Positions 1-13,600 of a stretch of DNA of 64,000 nucleotides are shown here, piece by piece. Under the pieces are notes generated by a model, which was not told the DNA's origin, searched no databases, and worked only from the letters and a program-made list of their open reading frames with translations. Source of the stretch: Atopsyche davidsoni. Its lineage: Eukaryota; Arthropoda; Insecta; Trichoptera; Hydrobiosidae. Made by a program: the position numbers and the translations under genes. Each line of letters begins with the position of its first letter. Positions within the stretch are counted from its first letter, which is position 1. The DNA lies in assembly GCA_022113835.1 (NCBI GenBank), contig JAILWY010000012.1, positions 4,154,001 to 4,218,000 on the forward strand, in the 5' to 3' direction.

Positions 1-3000
1 AGTAGTTTGTATAAAAAGTTTACATATTTTTTTCCAAGTCAATTTTACGCTAATACTGTTGAAGAAATGTATTTCGGATAGTTTATTCCTTTTGAAATAT
101 ACGTTAAACACATTCATATATTATTAGCGACATTGCAAGTAAGTTACGTAATCCTTTGACCTTTACGCACAGGTTCAAAAAGGATCAAACGGTATTCAAG
201 AGAAGCTGAATAATTTCTCCGATATCATTAAATAATAAGATTTCGATAGCAGTTGGCCGGACGCGCCCCATAATATTCCCAGGCGGATGCTACAGGAACT
301 GTAACCAGCCCATTTTCCGGACCATTACCTGTGATTGCAATATCATCGGAAATGGGTACATGGCCGGGGCTTGTTAGGCGATAAACGGATTTCCTTCCGA
401 GGCACACAGCCTCCAGTAGGCCCCGTCCTGCTATCTATCCAGCTGTAATAAAAACCATTTGTTATAATAATTTATCAGCACCCTGTTCGCCACTACTTCA
501 ATGGGCAATATATTATGTCAGTGCACCTGTTAACTCTTTGCTTGGACTTCCAATATACGTAACATAAAAATGTTCTTAATTGCGTTTTAAAGAAGGATAT
601 TGTTTAAGTATTTTTGTATGAAGCAAAATATATTTTAAAAAAAATTGAAAACAACTTTTAGGCTTTCGCCTGGTTTGCGTTATAAAATATATTTTATTAA
701 ATTTTCGGCACTAATTATAATGACATTTTAACAAATAATAAACTTCAGCAAATTTAAATTAAAACCAAATAATAATAAATGCCATGATTGATTATACTGT
801 AAATTTTCAATGTTTCAAAAGCGTTTTTATTTCAAATTACTGAACCATCAAAATGTATGTTTAATTCGTGTATTGAATATTCCATACATATGCCCATAAA
901 CTGCACCGAGCTTTTAAGCACAAAATAGTTTTTATTGTGTTCTATGTTTCACCAAAAACTTTTAACGACTAAAATGTATGCATTATATATATTTCTCCGA
1001 TCCTTACTTTCAATATTTGAAACATGAGTATTAAATTTTTACATTTTTTTAATTTGAAATCAGTGCGTATATTTTGCTTAAAAAGACAAAGCATCATTAT
1101 ATTAAATTGAACAGATCAATAGTTTTGCTTTTGGATTACGTTTTTTAAAACTTAAAAATGAGGCGTGTTTTTGGAACGGACGGAGTAGTTTTGGGGTCGC
1201 ATTTTCAGCTCCTGCCTGAAAGTTTCAGCAAATAGAGTAAAGCCGCCGGCAATTTTGACGATTACATGACAGTCTTTTGACCCGACCTCTCCAACAAGTC
1301 TATTAATCACGCTCTCATATCTACTGTATCAATAGCCACTTGCGCTGAGGTGCTACTACCTGTGCCTGAGTATGTATCGCAAATTAATACACAAACCAAC
1401 AGCTCTTTAGTAATCAATCTTGTTGATAATTAAAGTGGTCTCGCGAGAAAGATAATAGCATATTTATATATGATAAAACAGTATTTGATTAGACGTAAAT
1501 ATTATACAATATATAATTCAGATCCAAGTATTTTCGGAAACTTTTCGCGTTACTGCAAGTAGTGAGATAGAAATGCGTTGTTTAAACACACAAGCAACTT
1601 CATCCCATCAGTGAAGTTCTCTGTTTGTTCAAAACACCGCTCCTAACTCTTGCTTTTACTGAGGCTCTATCACTTTTTCTTCCCGGACTGCCGGAGTTTC
1701 CCTCGCGTGATAATTTTTTCGCAAATTGCCGATTCCGTAAAATCGAACAGTGCTCCTGCACTTCAAATCTCGGGGAGATGTTTCCAATGTTTTGCCGTAA
1801 AAATAAAACTCGGAGGTCGGAAGAAACTTTCTTTTCTCTCCTTATTCCAGTCAAAAGAGCACTTTCTGGCGCTGAGATTTCGCCTTCGTCTTGTTGAAGT
1901 AGAGCATTTTTATATTTACACTATATAGCGTTTTATATTCGTAAAAAAGTAAGTCTACGAAAACGATGTGAAATTCAATGTGTTCTGAATATTTTGATTT
2001 GAATTATTCAACGGTTTTCAAATTGTAAAATATGCTAAGTCAACACATTTGTTTAAAATACAGTTTCGTGTCTCTAAATAGTGGGAAATTTGATAAATAT
2101 TATATTTGAGTTTCGTTGCTTGAATAGCGTTTAGGCATTTCTGGATTATAGCCCGCATAACAGACTCAAATACTGACAAAATCATTCATCCATATTTATA
2201 GATAATAGTGCAATTTCAAACCCATTAAGTATAACTAATGTTAAAATAAAATAACATTCGACAAATACAAGCATCAAATATTTTTTTATGTTTTTATGGC
2301 ATACCGCATTTCCGGTCTATATATTTTAAATTCGAAGCTTAAAAAGCACTCTGCGCAAATGAAGTCCCGGGGCAGTGAACGGATCACGGGCTAATTATCT
2401 GGGCGACCGCCAAGCCCGCCATGGTGCTGGTGCGCCGGAAGTGGATGGCCACATCCGTCATGCTGCATCTGCGCCTCTACCACTCCCCTCTGTGATTTAT
2501 GACAGCCATCTTGATCCCGCGCTTAATAGTCCCGACAACAACTGTTAACAGTTAACTTCCGTAATTTATGGTCGTCCGACGATTGTGTGATCTTTTCATT
2601 GTATACACTATAAATTATATCACTTTACAAATTAAAATAAATACACTTTGACATGCAATATACTTTTGATATAAGCTCCAAAAAATTTTCAAGAAAATAT
2701 TTAAAAAAAATTATATTGTGAATTTGTATATTTATATATTGGAGTGCGGGAACCGATTTAAGTCGGCTCAAAATCGGTGGATCAAATAGATAAAAAATGT
2801 CTGAGAGTGAATACATTTTTATTTTTAACACAAGAAACCGAAAATTTCATTTCAATCGAACCCATATTTCAAAAGATATCGACATTTTAAACTAACTCTG
2901 ATTTTGCGCGCGAAACCCAAATAAATTACCAATTGTAATTTTGGCGCGAAATTCACCCGACCCTGAAGTGTTAAAATAATAAATGGTTTTCAAGGAAAAA

Positions 3001-4424
3001 AAATAAGTTTTATAAATTATACGCAAATATACTTGTCACCACTCTAAATTATCTATTTCGTCGTGACAAGTACTCAGGCGAGAGTTCTGCCTGGGCCTGG
3101 TAAACAAAATATCACTGTCGGGGTATAAAATTGAAATAGATATTCGTGCTTAGTAATTATCGCGTAATATTAAAATGAATATTTAAACTTACGCCTTCGC
3201 GTTGCGGTGAAATGTTTAAGTATTTTTTAAAATCATCCAAAAGCTTTAAACTTATTTCATTTTGGCTGACCCAGAACTTAGTACGTCATCCGAGATATCA
3301 AAGTTATTTCTAATCATATTTAAACTTTGTCAACTTGATTTTAATTACGGAATCTTTCGGAATATTCCCGAGGCCGATGTGTTTTTTTTTTTTATTTCGT
3401 TATAACATGTTAACCAGTGGAGCTTATATTTTTATAATATGCTTCTTTTCTAATACGAAAACGTATTAAATTTAAATTAAAAGTCGTTTTTCCGGCAACG
3501 TTGTTTGCATGAAAACCTATTTAGGCATTACGCTTTACCATGAGCAGACATCTGAAGTCTGCGGGTAGCTACATTAAATTAAGGACGGCTATTTAATAGT
3601 TCAATATTGAAATACTGAGAATTACGGCTATAAAGTTTTATTTGTTTAATATACAATATTTCCCGTGCGGTTTGAAATAATACTGTGATTGCTACAGTAT
3701 TTTAATTACTATTTGGATTCTTATCGATACGAAATAACAATGATATTTATATCCATTTTAATCACAAATCTATCAGCATGATTGTGTACAATATTATTAT
3801 TGTAAACATTATACATGTTCCGATATTTGATGTGATGTATTCAACGCAAACACTTTTTCTTTTTTTTTAAATTTAAATAACAAAATCGTGTTGATATATC
3901 AGAATGATACAAATATTTTTTCATTGTGACCTAAGATCAATATCATTATAAATATTTGCAGTAATACAATGAAACAAGTGTGTCTAAAAGCATCATTTAT
4001 AAATCGTAGCATCAAATTAAAAAATCTATCCTTGTTAAGGGAACCATTTTATGCCAAGGTTTAATGACGCTAAAAAAGCTTATAACATACTTTAAACTTG
4101 TGAACTATTTACTAGTTTATAATTTTATGACTGTGCTATAAACATTATTACAATAAGATTGAAATTAATGAATATCTGGTACGCTAACCCAAAATGCTAC
4201 TTATTCAATCGACCAATTCAAATTCACATTTTATTACTTTCACACACGCAATTTAGCTATTATTATGCTGGAAGTATTTACACATCGTATGATGAGTAAA
4301 TTATTATATATGTAAAAGATCATAATAACTAGTGAACTTTGATTAAATAAATCAATGATTGATATATATAGTCTTTAATATTAGTTCCAAAACATAAACA
4401 TAATTTAAACGAGATTTGTATTAA
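1..4424. other. Non-coding AT-rich sequence with three GC-rich islets
   Basis: No ORF here looks like a gene; overlapping frames at 1600-1930 are open on both strands at once, which is typical of chance. Three islets of higher GC stand out at about 253-450, 1160-1380 and 2340-2590. The first contains an inverted repeat (CCCATTTTCCG at 309-319 against CGGAAATGGG at 347-356). The third contains TAATTA-type homeodomain-like sites next to GC-rich blocks. These could be conserved regulatory elements, but only composition supports this. The rest is low-complexity A/T sequence with no recognisable repeat ends. Confidence 0.6.
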
Positions 4425-4560
4425 TCTTCTTCTTCAGATGTCTCTCTTCAGAGGAAGTTGGTCTTTCCACTGAACATATATTTATGTCTGTTCATGGTTT
4501 TCATAAGGAGTATAGTGTAATGGGTCCCTGGATCCTTTTACACTGTACTGATCTTAATGA
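4425..4560 (+). repeat. Dispersed repeat, head part shared with 33190-33312
   Basis: This stretch aligns by eye with the start of the repeat at 33190: shared blocks include TTCAGAG..AGTTGG, CACTGA.CATA.ATTTAT, and TAGTGTA.TGGGTC followed by CCTTTTA. The similarity ends near 4560, before the longer body found at 33315-33876. It is therefore a short or truncated copy of the same unclassified interspersed repeat. No terminal repeats or target duplication were seen. Confidence 0.5.
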
Positions 4561-7500
4561 CGCGTTTTTTCAATCTTAAAACTCGGAGTAAGGTATGCAG
4601 TGAGACGTGTATCAAATCAATTGCATAATAAGGCTGGTGGAAAAGTGATTCCAATTGCACTCGTAAGTGAAAAGCGTGCCCCACGACCGGAAGTTGCGCC
4701 TCGCCAGACCGGCGGCCATCTTGTCTGGAGCAGCTGGGCCGCGCCATCCGAATATCAATTATCTTCATTTTATCGCGGGGCTTACTTTAATTGGATTGGA
4801 GCCTTAATCGCTGTTTAGAAATTGGATTAAACAATGTGCTTGTTATCATTTCTTTTGGCTGTAATTTGTGTACAAATAATTATTGCTTGCTTTTGTTTTT
4901 GTAAACTTTTTTTTTAATTAACGGAAACGAAAACTTTGATATATTTATTTGTTTACAAGTATTTATTATCTTGTTTGTGATTAAAGTATCCGGATATTAT
5001 TTACAATTTAAGAGGGTAGAGTTTGACAAAATTGAACGTTCTTATAATCTGCTTTTTGGAAACAAGTGTACTCTTCTTCCCTCTTTTAAACTTTTAACTA
5101 GTAACATGATTATATCATTACTCAAGTAAGACCCGATTAAGCAAAATATTTCAGATACGAAAACCATACTCCATGGGTAATATAAATTACGAATATTTCA
5201 TCACTGTGGATAACCCTTATCTTGAAATTATACATTTTGATACAACTATTTCATGTAAGCATCGAAAATAAATTCTTTAGGGTAAGGTTTACAGACTCAC
5301 AATGTACGTAAACTCTTATTGAAAATAATTTTTAGACGTGATTATTAGATTGAAACTGTATTAATTGTTGCCCAAAGTTACAGTCGTCATTGTTTACAAT
5401 TAGTTATTTTATAGTTAACTGAATCAATGCAAATATTTCACGATGTACAAAGTCTCGTCTAGACTAGTTTGTAAAGTATTAAAACGTATCTTATGAAATT
5501 TTTCACACCTAATGCTGTCTGATGCTTCTCTCATTTTTATTTTTCTAAATTGGATGCGACACAAACAGCTACTGAAATTCTGTATTTGTTTTCATATAAA
5601 TTTTGTTTGTATATATTCATCGCAAAGATTATGCCATGGCCTAAATCCTACAATTGTCGACTAACCTTTTATTTATATGCATTTTTTTTTTCAATATTAT
5701 TTTTATTCAGATGTAATACAATAAATTTATTTAGAGCTTACAACCTGTTGCAAACCATCTCACCGCACCTTCCACACAAGCAAAAAAAGCAGTGAATATC
5801 CTATAAAGGCCAACAAAATCTGTTTTATACATTCCTTTTGTAAAATATTTTGCAACCGGGATTTTAAAAATATTCACAAGGCATTGGTTATTTACTGGTT
5901 TATTGTTTAGTTTTATTTAGGTTTTTAAAAAATGTTTTGAGTGATGTTACTATACGAACATTAAATAAAAACATAAGTATGGTAAAATAAATATATATAA
6001 AGTAGAATATCATTTTTTATTGAAACACGTGTCTCGTAAGTTTTGCAGATGAAACGTGCATTCGCCAATACAATCTCTAACAAAGGAAAAGTTTTAACGT
6101 CAAAAACAGAATAACGTTGTTTTCAAATTTCATTAGAGATGCATTAATTTTGATATTTGCTCAATGAAAACAGCTGTCTGTTGCAAAGCTTCTCAAATTA
6201 ATAGTAGTTGTTTAGAATATTTGTTCGTTTCAATAATTCCAAAGCTGCCCTGAAAAACAATGTTGGAGTAACCGGTTTAAATATAAAATAAAAGATGCTA
6301 CAAAAAATCTTACTAAAGTACCTTTTAGGCTATTGGATCCCGCGGATGTCCCTTGTTTAGCATTTCACTAGAAATCAAACCTTTCGGGTTCGCAATAGTC
6401 CTCGCGCATGGTCCTCCAAACGCCAGGATAAGAAGGCTTTATATCTCTCGACTGGCACTCTGCCCATTTAAGAAAAAAATGTCCCCAATATGAACTCTCC
6501 GCCTTTTTGCAAAATAATGTGAGATTTTTGTATCGATAGCTCTGATTTATTTCGCACGAAATCTCGCCGCCGTTATTCTGTTTTCGATTAGCGGATTCAT
6601 TCAACTCAGCTTTGCGTTGAAAAACACAGCATAATAATATTATTAACGAAATGAATTTCAACCTGAAAAACGCTTTAACAAAAAAAGCAAGAAAAATACA
6701 AAACGTTCTATGTTTTTGACGTTAAACGAACCAAATTAGGGATAAACTCGTCGCGCCTCGAGACAAGGTGCTTGTCAAAATAACGAATTAATTTGTGCCT
6801 GCAAAACAATTCCGGCGAGAAGTCCGCGAGTGGCGGGTTCAAGGGCGGGTCTGGCGAAGGTGTAGCTTATTGTGTCACCTATATTCTGCTTTCCAGTCTC
6901 GAAATTATACCGAGCCGCCCTAACGACGGAACTTTGCGACTAATGCCGCCGCCCGCCGCCGAGAAAAGTTTGATAATTTCATATACACGTCAAACGCTGG
7001 GGAATTATCGTCACCCTTTGGCAGACGAAAGCTCGCACAGCCTGCCCAGCCCCCGAAGGCTCTGTTGCCCCCGAAGGCTCGCGTGCGTTTGAGCGTCTCG
7101 CCGAGCCTTTCGCTTGCTTAGTTTTTTCCCCTCCCGACGGCCACCCCTGATCGCGGGGTTGCGACGCACATTCTTAAACACTCACCGCCATTAAAATTCA
7201 CATCCCCTCATGCAATTTACATATTTTCTTTAAGTTCAAATACCCTACTGAAACTTCAGTCTGCATATTAAGGTATTTCACAAAACGCTTTTCGGAATAC
7301 TAGAAATTTGACAGTAATATCGTCGTTTTAATGTAACGCTTCTTGAGTATACTTAATTTTCTTTTCTGTGTTTTAATAATTGTGCAAAGCTTTCAGAGTT
7401 GGTAATAAACTAATTTGAATGAAAAAAACTAATACTGTGACAGGTTTCAGTCTTTGGCATGGAGTTTTTTCATGTTTAAATATATATCCGCTGAAACTCT

Positions 7501-9459
7501 ACTATCCGGCGAGGACGCCTCGGATTTGAGAATTACTCGCTTCTCTTGGCTTTATATCCCTATTTTCCCTTTCAGTAAACAACTCCGGGAGCTCTCTCAT
7601 ACATGTGCGTAATATGCGACGTCATCAAGAAAAATCGCAGCGTTTTGTGCGAATAAAAAATGTGACAATTTATAAAATAACACCGGGACAGGCGAGGCGG
7701 AGAGGGTCACTCGGGCTGGGAATTTAGATATTTAGACCCTTTCAGCGACCTTGTTTGTATAATAGCAATCAACCTTCATTTCTTTTATTTCACTGCGAAT
7801 TCAGCCCACGCCCGGCGAATGATATCAGATGGCCCCTTTTTATCTCGCATTTAATAAACCCCGGTTTCCTCGGGGCGGATAAAAAATAATGTTTATTTTT
7901 ACGCCTCGCTGAGTGGGACTTTATGACCTTTATTCACTCCTGGCTGTCTAATTTTATGCAACACTCGAAGATAACGTCTTTATGGGTACTTTCGCAGTAA
8001 CGACAAACTTAACCGTTCCGCGACTCGCCATTGTATAGTTCCAATGCAAGCCACTGCCGTAAAGGCATTTCTCAGATATCTGAAGCGATAGTAGAATTTC
8101 ATTTTCTTTTCGCTCGAATAAAGGAGCAGCAGTACGTCACGATTCTTTGGCTGATACCAAATTTTAATATGCACAATGAAATTCCTCAGAGGAGTCGCGA
8201 CGTGCATTGTCTCCCGCGCGCGCTCTCCCGTAGAGACCACCTTTTATATTGCACTACATCGTCTGATCTACTCACAGAAATTCCTGAACAATTTAAAGCA
8301 TATCGACTTGCAGAACACAATCTCATTCCAGCTCGCGATTCAATGAATAGCATGCTTGCTTGCATTATTTTCATTGTAAAAATACTAAATACCATTACAA
8401 TCCCTTTTTTTTACTCAAAGGAGTGCTAGAGAGGTTTAATCGTAAAACAAAGATAAAAAGTATTAACCGATCTAAATACTATCGTACCCTCTGGCAAGCT
8501 GTTCTCGCATTGATCACACTTGCCCCATTTATGCGGAGCTCTGTTACATCCACATCGCAGGAGTCCATACACACTGACTCTATACTTTTGTCTAGAAGCA
8601 CAAACACGTAATCTAAGCATACAACGCGTGTTTTATTCGTCGTGAAATCGACAAAATGCCAATAAAGACATTCAAATTGCCTCACTTGCCGGTCTGCCGA
8701 GAGGGAAGCGGGAAGCCAGAAGTTTTCGCCTTGAAAATTATGACTGTCGGGCAAAACTACCGTCATCCGCATAATATTCCGGGCTAGTTTTATTTTTATT
8801 GTCGTTTGATGCAAAACTTTGTTGATTACCGCGTGGGGTGGGAATTTTTGAACTGTCGGTTTATTATGTAAATCATTTATAAAGTTTTGACAGAGCGAAA
8901 CCTCGTTAAGCCGTAAATATTACACGCGCCCGAGCAGTGACGGCGGATATTCTTTTTTTTTATTTCATCTCGCCTCGCTCGGATCGGGCCTGCAAATTTT
9001 CCACTCTTTCGAAGTGCGGCGATCCCCCGCGGGACTCGAAACAAAAACATCTATTGCGTTTTTTGTGTTCTTGTTCGCACGGCAAAGTTATTTAATTTAT
9101 TTTTGCTGCCGTCAAGCCGGAGTAGCGAGTGCCACTCCGGCAATGCTGGACGGGCGGAGGCGCGTGCAGGCCTCTCTCTGCCTTGTCGCCGCGAGCCCCG
9201 CCGATGACAGCCCGTATATCTTATTACATTCCTCAACTGCAGAATCCCTCTCGCTCGCATGTCTCCAAGGCCTTTGAATCGTTTTCAATCGAACCGTTTA
9301 TATAGGGTCACCCTTATTATTTTCACTCTACTTTCCTATGAAATGAACTCAACCCTAAAGCTAGGGGCACTGTTGGGATTCAATTATTAATATAGATCTC
9401 TTTTTCGTATCTACAGTTTATCTTCATTTTTTGGCAGCGTTGATTCCTTGGAGGGGGCA
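4561..9459. other. Non-coding sequence with five GC-rich islets
   Basis: Islets lie at roughly 4590-4820, 6340-6670, 6740-7160, 7490-7950 and 8690-9290, separated by AT-rich DNA. In the third, GCCCCCGAAGGCTC occurs twice close together (7047-7080). In the fourth, CCCCG and CGGGG form a small hairpin near 7859-7876. A minus-strand frame at 6661-6368 has a hydrophobic N-terminal run but no ATG. The 132-codon frame at 8031-8429 shows no domain. Neither is called as a gene. Islets of this kind are candidate regulatory elements by composition only. Confidence 0.55.
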
Positions 9460-9479
9460 TAATGCCCATATGGGCATTA
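9460..9479. repeat. 20-bp perfect palindrome
   Basis: TAATGCCCATATGGGCATTA reads identically on both strands with no mismatch and no spacer. It lies in AT-rich non-coding DNA. It could be a dimeric transcription-factor site or the centre of an eroded inverted-repeat element; nothing around it decides between these. Confidence 0.8.
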
Positions 9480-11169
9480 ACTATTATGAAGGTGTATGAT
9501 TCAATCAAAATATACGCTTTTAAAAAAAACTGTGCCAATCTTGCAAAAGTTTCAAAGTCACTTATTTCAAAATGAAAAGTAAACATGCGCTAAGTTTTTT
9601 TGTTTTTTTTTTTTTGTTTTCGTCTATCGTATAAGCCAAGTTTGTTTTTTCCGATACATCAGGCCGCCAGGGCACGTACTCTCGGATCCAATACTGATGA
9701 AGGCACACGCCCCAGCCAGGCCTGCCCGGCGCAATTAAATCACACCCAATATATGTACTTGTACTTGGAAATAATATATTGTATTTAGAATGGACAGGAT
9801 GTGAGCTAAACGCGAACTCGTATGTACCGAGGGCCACGTTATATGAATAAAGTTATCAACTTAACCGTTAATTGGAACGTAAATTTTAATCAAATTCAAT
9901 TTTGGTTATTTTAAAATAAATTTATACATATATAGTATTAAAAAAAAAAACACGAGTAATGGTGTTATATGTTTGAAATATTACCCAACGTATGAACTAC
10001 GTGCAAGTCTATTGAATTTTCCTGAAATTCAATAAAATTCTGGCAATTTGTTGAAGGATGATCAATCTATATTATAGAACTTAAGAATTGAGTGCACTTG
10101 GATATGATGACTTTTTTTATACACTGTATACGTAACAAAGAGGTTTGATAAAAAAACTTTAAATTAAATCAGTTTACATTGTAATTGTCGCATGCAAAAT
10201 TCAAATGATAAAAAAATATTTTTAAATCATAATTTCATTCATATTTTTTTGCCAAAGTTTAAATTTCAAATGGCGAAAATATTGTATCCATTGCGTTTAA
10301 AATGTATTCAAAAAAAAAATACCGTCTCGTTAAAATATAGAAAATTCACACTCCAATGCGGTGAATTGAATACCATTCAGGGAAGTTTTACATTCAGTTT
10401 ATTATTTAAATGAAACAGTATTTTCGTATACAGCTTAGCAATCGTTTTTATTTTAGCAAAGAGCTGCAGCATCACGAATTCTGTGAAAATATAACGATTA
10501 CTGACAAATATTTAACGAATCCCCCTGTAGGTATTTTGTTCGATGGTGTAATACGAACTGCTGAAAAATGTACGACAATCTTGTATCCAATTTGCCTGAC
10601 ACGATTTGTATGCATCTGGCGACTTTCCGTGCCACGGGTCATACGACGCGTACCATTTTTAGAGAGATGGGCACGGAGCGTGGTTTCCACCCTTCATTAT
10701 GTGAGGGGATGAAAATATCTTGACTGTGATAAACACCCGTAAAGAACTCACTTATAAATAGATTGCTTAACTGTACGTAAACGCTAATAATCAAAAACTA
10801 ATACAAACTTATTTTAAGTGAATTACAATATTTTTTATTACTCTTCTGACGATCTGAATATACTATCTTAATACTATTTAAGACAGTACATATTTTTTTC
10901 TATGTGTAATAAAAGTTTTATTTACTACTCATATTTGAGTATTAGCTTCGGAACTTAATAAGATGCATAACAAACCGTAGATATTTTTTTACATTTTCAT
11001 ATTATTTCAGTACACATGGACATCAATATTTTCAATATTTCCCACACACTTGTATATTCATGAAAAGAATTTTTATTATTTTATTATCGACAGTATTTAT
11101 GCATCTAAAACTCTTATTTTGTCATTCTAATATAAAAAATTTAAATAATAATAAATCTCCGCTCCACTA
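9480..11169. other. Non-coding AT-rich sequence
   Basis: There is a small GC-richer patch at about 9655-9735. The rest is A/T-rich with homopolymer runs. The 100-codon frame at 10410-10712 and its minus-strand counterpart overlap each other and have no recognisable domain, so they are treated as chance. Confidence 0.55.
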
Positions 11170-11770
11170 GCGACGCCACTTATAAATAGTTTCGCTTTTC
11201 ATCGACTTGAGAGCTGACGTGAGTCTGCATATCAAGCAGGACTGAGAGCACAGCGAGTGACTGCCACTAAATTAAATCCCAGTTTGCTTTAACTCAAAGT
11301 ATAACGCCGTTCACTTAAAGCCTCTCCCGACACGCCTTCGCGGCGTCCGTGTATATAAAACTACACTGAAGGCACCCGGTAGACTTATGAAAAGAAAATA
11401 AAAACACTCTGAAAACATCCAATTAATTACAACCTTTTCTCTTCGGATAAAACAAGTCTGCGAACACCTAAGCGACAAAAGACAGCGCGCCTCGGCCGAC
11501 CGATTTCCGATGGCACATAAATCAGCCGAGTGATTCCTGTAGAGGCGCCGGGCCTTTATCGCGCCCTCGCAGCCACCTGACAAATGCTCCCTTATGCTTC
11601 CGAGCATCCCTTATACTTCCGAGCATCCCTTACGTCTCGCCTGTGAATCTCGGAGTTGTCCTTATTTAACGTCGATCCCCGCCCCTGACCGAAGCTCCCG
11701 CCCTCCCTCCGCGACTATTTTTTTGTCTGCTTTTTGCACCTTGGCGAGTAGAAGCGATGACTCCACTTCC
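11170..11770. other. GC-rich islet, candidate regulatory element
   Basis: About 600 bp are clearly richer in GC and CpG than both flanks. Overlapping frames on both strands (11311-11607 minus, 11594-11779 plus) show no domain. The islet contains a recent-looking 19-bp tandem duplication at 11591-11628. A conserved regulatory role is inferred from composition only. Confidence 0.4.
11591..11628. repeat. 19-bp tandem duplication
   Basis: Two adjacent units (11591-11609 and 11610-11628) read CTTATGCTTCCGAGCATCC and CTTATACTTCCGAGCATCC, one mismatch in 19. This looks like a slippage or patch duplication inside the GC islet. Confidence 0.85.
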
Positions 11771-11901
11771 ATATTTTAAAAACAAGACTTTTTACTTTTG
11801 ACATTTAAATAGCTTAAAGGGTTATAATTTTTCTAAAACATGTATCAATTTATCTCAACCTTTTTGGTCAATTACAAGATATTATAGCATTTGGAATTTG
11901 T

Positions 11902-12125
11902 AAATGATTAATCAATGTATTTTTAATCGAATGATATTCGTGATTTGTGTGGGATTTGAACCCACATCCCCAAGTTTACATAGATGATATTTATTATTAA
12001 TAAATATCACGATAATATTTTTCTGAGAGTTTCTTTAATCGTTTTTCAATATTTGAAATAATGTACTTAATCATTATCAATCAATAAAACCTGTATAGGC
12101 AAAATCGTACTTCCTGTGAGACGGT
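11902..12125. mobile_element. Foldback tRNA-like element, copy A (old)
   Basis: The left part carries, on the minus strand, a tRNA T-arm and neighbouring bases (GTGGGTTCAAATCCCACA as reverse complement of 11947-11966). The right part, on the plus strand, carries the family tail (CACGATAATATTTTTCTGAG and onward to AATGTACTTAATCATT and ACCTGTATAGG). The two halves thus point outward, as in copies B, C and D. The left tail is eroded and no target duplication is apparent. The family is tRNA-Thr-related; see copy D. Confidence 0.6.
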
Positions 12126-13221
12126 CTTCACAAAAATATTTATTTTTAATATGCAACTAAACTTCTAAGCTCATGTATGTTGTATATTTGTAAGTTTCGA
12201 AAGCGCTTTAAATTATCAGTGATTCAGTCGTTAACAATGTCATATTTTTTCTAACACGATTATTATTTTTTATTTTTTTATTGTTAATAGAACAGTTCTC
12301 AAAAATGTAGTTACCGAACTGCCAGCTTGCGAAAATAAAAGAAAATCCTCGCGTCCTTAATCCATACTAATTAAATGAAGTGTCGATTAATCTTCCGGGA
12401 AGACATCGGGACGGAGGCCATTTCACACACGCCCGCCTTCTCCGGCCGCTTTTTGTCCTTTTAATAAAGATGTTATCTCGCTGTTTATGTTTTATTCGAG
12501 TGAGACTTATTGCTCGGTGCCAGTTTTTTTGGCTGTAGTTTTTTGTCGCGGCCTCCCCATGACCTTTCCCCCTCGTGGAGGCTCTTGTCTTATTTCACCC
12601 CGCGGCTCGCCTTATTGGCTGCGCTACAATGACGGAATGATCGTGCGAGCGTGACTCGCTGTCCGTACCATTTATTCTGCCTTTTCACCGTTGTTTTTCT
12701 ACCCCAAAAGTTACGCACTATATAACCCTTAATGAATTCTATTAACGATTACAAAAATCCCTACCTTAGCTTAAACTTTCTCCGTTGAATCATTTTTAAA
12801 AGGTCATTTCAATTATCAGTACATCGGTTATTCATTTAATACTTTTTAAGTATATTTTATAATATTCTTACTAAATATTAATAATTACTTCAAATATAAT
12901 TTCTTTTTTCAAACTTTTCTTAGCTAATTAATTAGTAGCTACCGGAAAGGTTCTTTTAAAACAAATTGTATCAATTAGAACTCTTTCTCAAGAGCCGGAG
13001 TTAAATCATATTTTATAAACCAGGTCACCATAGTTACGGACTCAAAATATTTTTCAAAATAATATACCCCTCGGCTACTTTAAGAAATCAACGTTCTCAG
13101 AATCTTCATCGAAGTCCTACTGAAAATTAGAATAAGAAATATTTACGTTCTGAATAATTTACTTGAGCTAAAGGAAAATCAATGTTCAAAGTAGTAACTT
13201 TTTTTTTAATTAACTACCTTT
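12126..13221. other. Non-coding; GC-rich islet at 12330-12700
   Basis: The islet contains blocks rich in CCGCC and CGGCC between AT-rich flanks and no usable reading frame. The remainder, 12701-13221, is A/T-rich with no repeat ends recognised. Confidence 0.5.
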
Positions 13222-13333
13222 TAATTATTTATTTTTATGGAAAACACGTTTCGATCCATCCCGGACCTTTTTTTTATTTTTCCATTTTACCGATGACCGG
13301 TACGGACCGAAACGTGTTTTACGCATAAATAAT
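13222..13333. repeat. Imperfect inverted repeat (long hairpin)
   Basis: Left arm 13222-13265 and right arm 13293-13333 are inverted copies. AATTATTTAT pairs with ATAAATAATT, AAAACACGTTTCG with CGAAACGTGTTTT, and GGACC with GGTACGGACC. The loop is T-rich. The loop-proximal motif GTTTCGATCC .. GGACCGAAAC also appears in the hairpin at 58390-58499, so the two probably belong to one family. Confidence 0.7.
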
Positions 13334-13600
13334 TTTAAAAAATGTGTTTGAATAAAAGTTTTTCTTACTCTTAACAAAAATACAATTCATCGCGAATTCT
13401 TTTAAAAATAAACACAAAATATTTTACGGAATCAGTAAACGTAATTTGAAAAGTGTTTAAACACTTTGCAACATATTTTCTTTTATTTACGTGATAAAAC
13501 CGTTTAGGTTAATTAATTTCATTTAAACACAATGAATATTTTTTTATTATCCCTCATTTTGATCGTAATTCAATTGAATGTCTGTGTCTATGATATAACA

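Noticed and set aside
6368..6661. 97-codon minus-strand frame resembling a small secreted cysteine-containing protein
   Set aside because: It has no ATG (it would start at TTG), the frame is open further upstream, and no partner exon is evident despite a pyrimidine tract before it.
8031..8429. 132-codon plus-strand frame
   Set aside because: No domain, no exon signals, and overlapping open frames on the other strand.
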